The notes beneath the pieces are model-generated. The model had not been told where the DNA came from. It was given only the letters and a program-made list of their open reading frames with translations, and made no database searches. Positions 13,701 through 22,514 of a DNA stretch of 64,000 nt are shown in pieces. The stretch spans positions 9,370,001 through 9,434,000 of the forward strand of contig JAKCOZ010000018.1 in NCBI GenBank assembly GCA_022605955.1, given 5' to 3'. Origin of the DNA: Rallus limicola. Its lineage: Eukaryota > Chordata > Aves > Gruiformes > Rallidae. Within the stretch, counting starts at the first letter, position 1. Each line of letters opens with the position of its first letter. A program made the position numbers and the translations under genes.

Positions 13701-13970
13701 TGTTAACAATTCTTGAACATTTTCCCTTTCTTTGCCTAAAATTAAAAAAAAAATAAAAATACAAAACCCAAACAAAAAAACTCCACTTATCCAGTGCAAT
13801 TTCTTCCAGCCAAGTATATCTTCAAGGTTTACAAGTGAACCTTTGGTGCTGGCTAGCATATGTCAGGCAGAGAAAGAATACAGCTTATGCTAATAGATAA
13901 ACTTCTTATCTATGCTACTGGCTGAAGCCTCAAAAAGCCAGAATCAAATATTAATTAATTGTCTCTTAAG
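7717..13970. other. Noncoding stretch, no gene seen
   Basis: No recognisable gene. Open frames reach at most about 88 codons and occur on both strands without splice support. Homopolymer runs include an A run near 8924 and a T run near 10957. A candidate conserved element lies at 13.36-13.72 kb (listed separately). The DNA is AT-leaning with few CpGs. Confidence 0.6.
13360..13720. promoter_or_regulatory. Candidate conserved noncoding element / enhancer
   Basis: This is a repeat-free segment with a cluster of motifs often found in vertebrate enhancers. They include AATTCATTATGG near 13451, ATTGCAATCAATAA near 13473, TTTGCATGCAT near 13537 (octamer-like) and TAATGAATTA near 13565 (paired homeodomain cores). 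Retained CpGs lie at the 5' side (around 13360-13445). No open frame spans it. The call is by appearance only. Confidence 0.27.
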
Positions 13971-13971
13971 C

Positions 13972-14032
13972 TACATCATTGAATCATTATAAAATTCTTG
14001 AAAGATCATCTAGGACTCAAGACAATCCTAAC
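13972..14032 (-). mobile_element. Decayed CR1 3' tail
   Basis: On the minus strand the segment contains CCTAGATGATCTTTCAAG followed by AATGATTCAATGATG. This resembles the very common CR1 3' end ('ctagatgatctttaagg...', then ATTCTATG-like octamers). Divergence is high and only about 60 bases are visible, so this would be an old insertion. It lies directly downstream of the minus-strand exon-like frame at 14053-14274. Confidence 0.4.
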
Positions 14033-14052
14033 CAGTTAAGTCAGGACAGTGT

Positions 14053-14250
14053 TTATTTGGACCCTTCTCCATGAGATCTGGAGGATCTGACCCTACCAGG
14101 AACTGCAGCTGCTGGAGCAGGAGCCTTTCCAGCAGAGAGTTTTGCATTGTTTTTTGTAGATGGTAAAGCTCTGTGACTCCTCTGCAGGTTTGCTCTTCTG
14201 ATGCTGTCCCTTGATGAAGCCTGTTTTGCTTTTGCTTTTAGTTTTCTGGC
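14053..14250 (-). CDS. Possible terminal exon of an unrecognised gene
   Basis: The frame is open on the minus strand from 14274 to the TAA at 14055-14053. The protein is strikingly basic and polar (ARKLKAKAKQ, then RRANLQRSHR), followed by an Ala/Pro-rich run (KAPAPAAAVPGRVRSSRS) and ends GEGSK. This composition is unlike the hydrophobic or Cys/Phe-rich translations of the other chance frames here. The frame's TAA overlaps an AATAAA hexamer (minus strand). An upstream in-frame TGA means it either starts at the ATG near 14266 as a 71-residue orphan or is spliced in. A weak acceptor (TTATAACAAG, then GCC at 14250) is in phase with the donor at 14446. I recognise no family. It may be a chance ORF. 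Confidence 0.15.
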   Translation of the reverse strand, partial: ARKLKAKAKQASSRDSIRRANLQRSHRALPSTKNNAKLSAGKAPAPAAAVPGRVRSSRSHGEGSK

Positions 14251-14334
14251 CTTGTTATAAACCGTGTCACACATGGGACAAAAGAATCAATACATGGATT
14301 CCCTGAATGTGAATCACTGTGTACCCTGGGGGCT

Positions 14335-14424
14335 CAGACAGTCTGAATCACACTTTCTTCACCTCTCTGGACACCCATTTCAAACACACTCTAGAGCCCT
14401 CAAATGGGGACAATATATGGCTTT
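14335..14424 (+). repeat. MIR-like SINE fragment (3' half)
   Basis: Blocks on the plus strand match the MIR 3' half in order: AATCACACTTTCTTCACCTC (compare 'aagtcacttaacctctctg') and, after an insertion-like gap, TCAAATGGGGACAATATA (compare 'taaaatggggataata'). The fragment lies between the two minus-strand exon-like frames, so it would be intronic if that gene model were right. The assignment is from memory of the consensus. Confidence 0.45.
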
Positions 14425-14446
14425 TCCCAAGTGGTTTTGCACTTAC

Positions 14447-14612
14447 CAGGAAAGACTTGGAGATCTTTTTCGTACAAGTCACTCTCTTTTTCTTCCTGAT
14501 GGGATCTTCCTTTACCTTCATCATCTCCTGGCAGATTCTGCATAGTTTTGCTTTTTGGCAAGATCTGCATCTTTGTGTATAGATAGCTACACATGTACAG
14601 CTGCTAGCAGAG
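14447..14612 (-). CDS. Possible internal exon with CxxC motifs, unrecognised gene
   Basis: A 166-base segment on the minus strand is flanked by an acceptor-like ACTTACAG (ending at 14613) and a strong donor GTAAGTGC (from 14446 downward). One frame is open throughout. It encodes a Cys-x2-Cys-x5-Cys-x2-Cys arrangement (CRSCQKAKLCRIC) and then a basic stretch (DPIRKKKRVTCTKKISK), which would suit a small zinc knuckle. It ends in phase 0 and could join the frame at 14250-14053. A second frame (ending EKESDLYEKDLQVFP) is also open, which weakens the case. No homologue is recognised and no upstream exon or promoter was found. Confidence 0.12.
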
Positions 14613-16244
14613 CTGTAAGTATTGCAGTAATAAATATACAAGACTGATTATGTGGTGGATGTGCTGTTCCCATCTCTCTTCCATCAGGAGCCTCTCTGGT
14701 GGTTCAGCAGCTCTCCTTGCTGCTCTGCCCCAGCTGATGGGGAAGGGAGGTGTAAACTCCTGCGTGGCAGAGCATGCACTGACTCCACAGCCAGCACCAT
14801 TGCTCCCAACTTAGACAGTTGCCATGCAATCCTGTTTAATACCAGACCAATGAGGTGAATAAAACCTACAAAAGTTTATGGTGTGTAAATTACTGTTGCA
14901 CCCTGCCCTCCCCCTCTGCACTGAACTGCCTGTACCAGAGATGTATAAATGAAAACAGTCCCTTTCTGTGCAATGGCAGAAGGACCTGCAGAAATTGCTG
15001 GGCAGTTATATTGGGGTTGGGAAGCAGAAGAAAATGTTCCAGGCAGATCTGGCTCTTGATGTCTCATCTTCTGAGCATCCCATTCCCTGGCATCTTAGGA
15101 AAGAGACTGCACTGGAGAGCCTCGGCTTAAAGCTGTGAGTATCCTGCCCAAGCGTCAGCACCAAGAACCATAGGAGTGAGCAAAACTGTAGCCTTTGAGG
15201 ACAAGAAAGGAGACAAAGCAGTGAGTAGGGGCAACAAGCAGCTAATATGGGGCTTTGAGCAGAGTATAGAGACAAGGAAACCAAAGGTGCTTTGGAGCAG
15301 GGCTTTGCTGGAGGCTGTGCTCCCCGAGCACTGTTGTTCTGACTCCTCTCTGCTTTCAAAAAATGTCACTGTTGTGTAACCTGAATAGCTTCTGGCCATC
15401 CCATATCTTGCATATTTGAGAAGACTGGAAAATTCTGTTTCAGAATATCTAAGACTACTGAGGAAACATGCCATTGTAGACAGGCATCTACAATTCAGCT
15501 CAGCACATGGGAAGCACTGGCAGCCGCCGTGTTATCTTTGGAGCCATTGCACAGTCTGTCAAATTGAAAACACGACAAAACATTTTGAGTAAATGCTGAA
15601 ACTTTTATGATCTCTTGAGGGAAAAAGAAGTTTCAGATAGTGTAATCTGATGAATGTGGTACAGATGAAGAGATAGACAATGCCTGTTAGAAGATGCATA
15701 TGCATGTTATAAAATGAGAGGGTAGAGCTGGCTCCATGCTTACAGTAAGATCTGTGAGCACAGATTCCTTAAACTATTCAAAATCCTGTTGCTGTGAATA
15801 TAACTCGAGCACTGGATGGAGGCATTTTCTGAAGCAGCTGCTGGTACTTTACAGAAGCACGTCTTTTCAAACCCTGGTGCCGACACTGGGTGGTCAATCT
15901 GCTTTTAGCAGCTGGTTGGCTTTGTACACATAATTTCACTTTCTGTGCCTCTTTCCCTGTTTCTAAGAAAGATAATAAAATCACTGGCTTCAAGTGCTTT
16001 GGTATCAAAAACCCTATTCTATTTAGGGAAACATTTTTCTGTTCACATATTTCCAGACGTATAATAGGCTACTGCAAGTTTAAGGAAACTTTCTGAGGTG
16101 TTAATTAAAATAGTTAATGATATTGGAAAAAGAGGTAACTTAGAAACATCCAGGGGGTGTATTTTAAAAACAAATGAAGATGTAGTTATAGGAAGTGGCA
16201 ACCTTTGTCAATACTGTAATGTGGTGTTTCAAGAGCTACAGTTA

Positions 16245-16305
16245 GGGCTAATCCTGCTGATTCCAAGGGAACTGTGAGTGCTCAGCATGTTTCAGGATCA
16301 GGCCC
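16245..16305. repeat. Imperfect palindromic short repeat, copy 2
   Basis: The left arm GGGCTAATCCTGCTGA and the right arm TTCAGGATCAGGCCC are close to reverse complements. Between them are AAGGGAACTGTGAGTGCTCA and a GCATG spacer. The layout resembles a sequence type seen repeatedly in turtle, crocodile and bird genomes, in which 'gctgacttcaatggga' and 'ctcagcacc' lie between GGATCAGGCCC-type arms. It is noncoding, and its family name is not known to me. Confidence 0.4.
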
Positions 16306-16309
16306 GCGC

Positions 16310-16660
16310 CTCTTGTTTCAGCGCAAAGGGAAGGAGTGACTCCCCAGTATCGTGTCCAGCTCCTGCAGATGCGGTCTCTTTAATGCTGTCTGCGTGCAAA
16401 CGCACGTCTCGCACACAATCAAACAGTTGTTCTGCTGAAACTGGGCAAAGGCAGAGAAACATAAAGTTAAAGGTCATCTCCAAATCTCTCATTTCCCTCC
16501 TCGGTTCTGCCTCCTCCAGAGCCCATGATTTTGCCTCAAGACTTTCTGGGAATCGTGCTGGCCCTATGCTCCTCCTGGCACTCTGGCTGCGTTTCGCTTA
16601 TGAGCAAAGAGGTTCTCATGTAGACGCTTTGCACAGTCAATTAGTAAAGTAATTGAGTAC
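16310..16660. promoter_or_regulatory. Candidate conserved noncoding element
   Basis: This segment is locally richer in CpG than its surroundings (about 16340-16420 and 16500-16600) and has no interspersed-repeat similarity. It contains an AAAGTTAAAGGTCATC block (about 16463-16478), which resembles an extended nuclear-receptor half site. The 124-codon plus-strand frame across it has no recognisable domain and looks like a by-product of composition. Conservation cannot be tested from the sequence alone. Confidence 0.2.
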
Positions 16661-17143
16661 TCTTTGGGATGAAAGGTATAATACACACGCAAGATTATTC
16701 ACCATTTTCATTACATACCATATCCGGGAAGCTGCAGGAATGCAATGCATCTAGACACTTCGCGGTGAGGTAACTCTGAATGACCTGCTTTTCCTCATTT
16801 ACATCTGACTCAGTATCATTTGAATACTGTGCTTTATGTGTGATATTGCCTTATTACTTTTACAACATCCAGAAGAAGGCTCGAAGAGCCAGCAGGTCTC
16901 TGCCCTCAAGAGTTTGTTTTATCTGGAGAAAATGAGTGGAAGGTAATACATAATAGGGAGGAGATGGGTGGAGAGCTGGAGATGGTTGGACTGCAGTATA
17001 ATCATTATTATTAAAGTCCTTATGGATATCATGGGAGAAATTAGTCTTAGGTAAGGATTTGAATGGAATGAGACTAGCTGCTTAGCAGGCCAGAACTAGG
17101 AGGCTGTTTAAGCAGGGAAGAGTGTTGTAGGGAATGGATTAGA

Positions 17144-17211
17144 TGTACATATGTATATACACACACACTTATATATGGTTATATATAATTTTTATATATA
17201 AGGTTATATAG
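17144..17211. repeat. AT/AC-rich simple sequence
   Basis: This is a degenerate microsatellite of TATATA and ACACAC units, with the block GGTTATATA appearing twice (near 17177 and 17202). Such tracts mutate by slippage, and the interruptions suggest an old, mostly stabilised array. Confidence 0.8.
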
Positions 17212-17929
17212 AAGATGATATCACTCACCCCAGTCTGTAAAGGTAGAGGTAAAAGGGATGTCACACCTTCTTTTCGGAAACATCCCATCAAGTCTCATCT
17301 TCTTGAGGCTGCTTGTAAATTTGCAGGATCAGATTTTCGGAAACTGAGGAACTTGGTCTGCTGGAAAAAAGTGTCAGTTTGTCACAGTTTTGAAAACCTG
17401 CTTCTCAAATACTTGTTCGTCAGGACACGTGCCTGTATTGTGGAAAATGGGGAATTGTTTTGCTCCCTGTATTAGGTATTTTGCTTTGGCATCCTCATGA
17501 TGCTTAAAAAGTGCCAGTTTAAAATACTGGGCTCCTGAACTGCTACAGCAGTGGGCGACATCCAGCACTAAAGCTCTCTCTTGTGGTCGTGATATGCAAA
17601 TACATGTACTTTCTTACATGCAACCGTGGTTCGTGCAGTACTTCAGCAAAACACAAAGCTGGTGAGGAGTCGAGAATTCACAGCTTAATTTTATGTTAAC
17701 CAAGGTGACAGTTTCTTCTCCTAATTCTCAATAGAGGATGTTTATTATGCAAATTATTGGCATCTATTATTCTTTTAATACCAAATAAGTTACTTGAAAA
17801 ATTATCTTCCTTTAAATAAGAGGTTGTATTTTTCACATCTTTAGCCGAACCATTTAAAAAGCCAATTCAGGTGCTTATAATCACAACCTTCCCACTGTGC
17901 TTGAACATCCAGCTTCCACTTATAAGAGT

Positions 17930-18560
17930 AATTTTGCCCTGTCTAGCTTTGATTTCCCTTGCTGAAACCTCGTTTGCATTTGCGTGCTGAGCCTCTGCAG
18001 CCACGAGGGCCGGGAGAGCCTGGGAACAGCGAGAAAGTGCTGCATGGCACGATGAATATGGAAAACAACTGGACACCCATTAGTTTTGCAAAAGCAGAAC
18101 CTGTTCCCTGCAGATGAAAGCTGATTCGCATGGCATTTTTCTGACAGCGAGCACTGTCTCTGCTGATTAAGAAATTGTCTGATCAGATAGAGAAAGTCCC
18201 AGCGAGCTGCCGTGTCATCTCCTGACGGTGCCGATGCTTCGTGCTGCTGGGAATCCGGACTCATCTGAATGGCTTTGTTCTGGCATCAAGCTGGGTTTGC
18301 CCTCAGCCTTTCCCTGGCCAGAGGGGAACTACAAGTGGAAACTTTACGAACAAATCTGGATTAGTTTACAGATGCTCCCTAAACGCCTCGAGGTGGTCAG
18401 AATGTCTCCGGGGGCCTGGAAGCCCCGGGGGCTGTAGAGGTGATGTCAGAGGTGAAAGTATCGAGCTACCCACTGGCCTGAACAGTGTCCAGCATATCAG
18501 TGGGGACTGCAGGGCACGGCGGGGAAGGCTATCTGGGAGCCTGTGCTAGGAAATGTCTTG
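17930..18560. other. Relatively GC- and CpG-rich patch
   Basis: Compared with its AT-rich neighbours, this 630-base patch holds many more CpGs (for example around 18005, 18200, 18230, 18380-18430 and 18520). Overlapping open frames on both strands (up to 114 codons) are explained by the lower stop-codon frequency in GC-richer DNA. It is too short and too sparse in CpG to call a CpG island by eye. An unmethylated enhancer or a minor promoter is possible. No TATA box with a following exon is evident. Confidence 0.3.
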
Positions 18561-21500
18561 CTTGGCGAACGTCTGTTTTGAGGGAGTGCTGAGGCACTGC
18601 TGGATTTGCTTTTGCTCCTGGTGATAAGAAAAATGAAGGGGGGGGGGAATCTTCCAGAGGGACTGAGTCATGAAGAAGGCATAAAAGTTTTCTTCCAGTA
18701 ATACAGCAGAGAGGACTGTGTAGTTGGGGAATGAGATATGAAGAAGCTTGTGAGCCTGATCAAAGGTGTAAGGAAAAGGGCAGAAAGATAGGGCTTTGGG
18801 TGAGGGTCAAGCACTGGAGTTTGGTGGGGGGTGCATTTCTTGGCTGTTTGGCAAAAGGCTTCAAAACCCACCAGCCAAATGTCTCCATCCCTCTCCTAGG
18901 TCCCTGCAACAAGACACCCCATTGACTCCAGTGGTGGGTGTAAAAAACTGTGCACCCCAAACAGGGCCAGGTCCCAGATCAAGCAGCTTTTGTGATAACT
19001 TTAGTTTTCCCCTTCTGTCTAACAGAAAAATGCTTCCACCTTTATGATGCATCCATTACTGGTCTCTTTCTTTCAGAACACGTAATGGTATGAAATTGAT
19101 ATTATAATCTGAGCAGCTCTCAAATAGAATTTTACGGGAAGTTTTAAAAGCCTAAAACTCCTTGTATTCTGTGGAGTTCAGGAAAAACCTTAATGTTTTC
19201 AATATTTCAAGAAGTTTTCTGAGACTTGGAATGCCATGGGCTTACTACTTCATCTTCTTTTGTCCTTTTTTATTATTACACATCACAAAATGGATGGTGT
19301 TTAGATAATTTCCCTTTTATGGTTTCACGTTCGGCAAATGTTCCAAGCTTGGCCAGTTTCAGAAAGCAAGAGAGTAGCTGAGTAAATAAATTGTCAATAA
19401 ATAAATAATGTTATTTTCTCTCCTGGTATTAGTAATGCAAAAAAAAAAAAGTATAATTGTGAAGGTTAGATTTTAACCCAAAAAAACCCCAGATCTTCTG
19501 AGGATATTTTGGCTGTTTTCCAAAGGGTCATTTTAAATAGAAATAAAAGTGGCAAATTTCAACCAGCTGTAATTATCTAAACTGCAGAGTGGTCACTTAC
19601 CAATAGAGTTGATTTTTTAAAGAAAATGCAAATCCAGGACTTGAGTCAAGATGGCAGGATCAGGCTACAGTTCAGCTTACTGCAAAGCTGGCTATTAAAA
19701 CTCGTTTGTTTTTAAATGAGGTTTTTATTTTCCTCATTGTTTTGAAAGAAACAATAAATTTTCCTAGACAATTACAAAATGACAATTCTGAAGGACTGGA
19801 AGAACAAGTCTGTTGAATGAATCCAGGCATACCTGTGACTGCTTGGAATCACTCCTGCTTGGGTAGAAAGGAACAATTTACAAGATCGACATGCTTGCAG
19901 GGCTTCATCCTCTGAATCATTGGCTACTTTTAGTGGCAACTAACAGCTAAATTGAGCTGGAGAGTGCTTATTGGGAGCGAGGAAGCACTGTGCCTCTGCC
20001 AGGGTTGAATCCTTTGTCTTGCTTTTGATGCAAAATGCAGCGTAGATGATTGGGAATGGCTCAATGTGCAGAAGAATGATAGTGGGGTTATGAAAACAAA
20101 GCTAACGGGCATGAAAAAAGAAAACTGGGAGCACTGCTGAGTTCTTTTAAAAATTAAACCAGAATGAAGGTCTCCCCTAATTCCATTTCTTTAGAAGTTA
20201 ATTTACCAAAACATTCAGTTAAGAAAAGAAATGTGCAAAAAAAGCCATGATCATCCCCATTACTGTGACAGGCTTTTTTCCCCCCCCAGAGCTACAAATT
20301 AAAATCCTCAAAATAAAAATGACCAAAAAAAGCATCACACACACAGAGCACCATCTCTTCAAAACCCATGAATGTCTGTGGACAGCCCTATTCATCAGCT
20401 CTACTATCCTTTGTGGACTTCAGACCAAGTTCTCTGATTTAAAGTGGTGATTTTCAGAGGCAAGGAAAAAAGGGCTTTGAACTTCTCAAACACCAGAGTA
20501 TGTTTGTAAGCTGTTTGGGTCTGTGTTGCTCTGTCTTGCTGCTGCAGTCACCTAAGAGCTGCTTTGGAGAGCCACATCTGGGACTGGGAGGCACTGAGCA
20601 GCCAGAACTCAGCATGGCTGACAGTGTTCAGAAAGAAAATCTGCTGAAAAGCTCCAAAACCAAACCACATCCACCATCTACTCTTATGGGAGAAATGGGC
20701 AAGTTTATCTACTCTTACGGGATAAATGTGTTCTGGTTCTGATCTCTAGAGGGGGAAGTAAAATGGAGCTACTTTCCAGTCCCCTTCCAGCAGTTGCATT
20801 GTTAATGATAAATACATGCTCTGAAAAACCCTCCATCCAAACCAAAACAGAGCAAAGGAAAATCAAATCAGAAATCAAAACATGCTATAATAAATCCAGT
20901 TATTGTCTATTTGTAAACATGCTTTTATGCCTTTATCCTGAGCATTTTTTTAAATGACAGCAGCAAATCTCAAACCACAGTGATCTGATTTTTACAGGAA
21001 GAAAGTGATTCTTTTATTAAGGTCTGAAATTTTTTTCAGTTGTCCAAAGTCCTACTATATAATTCTACTGGTGTTATAACTTGGAGCTGAAAATGGAAAT
21101 GATTATGAATGGTAGAGTTAACAAGAGAGTTTATGAAGAGATTATTATAGCTATTATTAATGTATATATTGAGCCAGATGTGTTTGAAAAGGAGACCTGT
21201 TTTTTCTTCTTTGTCCTGTAACACCCCATGAACAACTCACGTGTGTTGGTGGATCGTCATGCTTGCTCAGAAAAATGCACAGTTCATATTGAGAAACAAG
21301 CCCCTGTGTTTTGTCAGAAATGAAAGAAACTGCAAACAAACAGCTCTAAAGTTGAGGAAAGGTGATTTAAATTTACCAGTAACACTATCTTCATAGCTGT
21401 TGACTTTTGAAAGTATGAGAGGAATGAGAGGGAATATTTCCTTAGTTTCATTCCCTGGTGTCATTCCTCATCATCGTGTAACTTAAGTGCTGCATTTTAT

Positions 21501-21640
21501 ATTGTTGCTTTGCAGGTTGCCTGTTTTTAAAGGTACACTGTCACATAAAATCAAACAATGCTTTACCTCTGCAATGAATAACACTTCCAACTACTAAAAC
21601 TGATTGTTAAAATGTCATGTTAGTTCATTCCATAAATCAC

Positions 21641-21711
21641 TAGTGAAATCCTGACCTTACTGAAATCAATGAAGGTTTGCCACCAGCTCCCATGGGGCCA
21701 GAATTTAGCCT
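21641..21711. repeat. Imperfect palindromic short repeat, copy 3
   Basis: The left part TAGTGAAATCCTGACCTTAC is followed by TGAAATCAATGAAGGTTTGC. The right part CATGGGGCCAGAATTTAGCC reverse-complements the left arm with a few mismatches (GGCTAAATTCTGGCCCCATG). The arrangement is arm, 'tgaa(g/a)tcaatg', spacer and inverted arm, as in the other copies. It is the clearest copy in the window and noncoding. Confidence 0.5.
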
Positions 21712-22468
21712 CCAGGCTTGATGAATATCCAGAGTGAACAATATCTCCAATTACTTTCTTAGGTTGGGCAAGTGCATTCCTTGTTCCCACTCCTTTTCTG
21801 CTTTCATAGTCCCTCACATCTTCAATAGAGCACTTGGGCTGCTGGGCCGTCAGCCTGATCAACTGCCAAGAGGCAGTCTGATATATAGGTGGTAAGAAGC
21901 TTCATCCTGCAAACACTTCAGCACATACAAAGCTTTATCATATAGGTGATTCCACTGGAGCCGTAGGCCAGCTTTGTCATGAGTGACATTGCTGTGGCTG
22001 AGGTTATTCCCCATTTTGCATCTGTGTCAGATGCAGAAACAAAGCACAAAATGTTTTTTCATTTACTGAGGGAGTGAGTATCAAGCTCAGTACTTATTTA
22101 TGTTGCCTTAGACAATGAAGGGAAAATATTTTGCTCTTTGTTTTTGCCCAATCATTCTAATTGCCTCCTGGAAAGTCCACTTCATAAAAGGAAAACACAT
22201 TTGAAAGCTGGGAAGTTCATCACTTATAGATTGAAAAAGCAGCATTTGTTCCTCTAATCAAGCTTTCCAGGGTTGATGTGTTCACTACAGTATGTTTACT
22301 CCTGCTTCATCTAATTTAGATTTAAATAGCAATCATATGTCTGTTTTAGACCATTACTCAAAAATGAGAAATGAGCCTGAGAAAAATCCTCAGATCTTAC
22401 CTCCCCATAGCACTGGCAGATTTTGGCCCAAACTTAATGGGTTATACTTGAATTCACACAAGCTTTAA

Positions 22469-22514
22469 GGTGGGAGTGGGGTGGGGTGGGGGGAGGGGTG
22501 GGGGAAAAGTGGGA
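22469..22514 (+). repeat. G-rich tract, quadruplex-capable
   Basis: The plus strand carries successive G runs of three or more bases separated by single T or A bases: GGTGGGAGTGGGGTGGGG, TGGGGGGAGGGG, then TGGGGG. More than four runs of at least three Gs with 1-base loops meet the standard intramolecular G-quadruplex pattern. No gene start is nearby, so a promoter role is not indicated. It may simply be a degenerate GGGGT microsatellite. Confidence 0.75.

Larger units (their letters stand above)
14642..22468. other. Noncoding stretch, no gene seen
   Basis: No recognisable gene. Overlapping frames of 115-124 codons at 15006-15474 (minus) and 16278-16652 (plus) have no domain, no start context and no splice support. 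The stretch holds a palindromic repeat (16.25 kb), an AT/AC simple-sequence patch (17.15 kb), a relatively GC- and CpG-rich patch (17.93-18.56 kb) and a second palindromic repeat (21.65 kb), listed separately. G or C runs occur at 18638-18647 and 20280-20288, and a TAAA-rich patch at about 19381-19410. Confidence 0.6.

Noticed and set aside
15006..15474. Two overlapping minus-strand frames of 115-117 codons
   Set aside because: They occupy the same DNA in different frames, neither has a domain, and both reflect locally low stop density.
16278..16652. 124-codon plus-strand frame
   Set aside because: It starts inside the right half of a palindromic repeat and crosses a CpG-richer segment; no protein family is seen.
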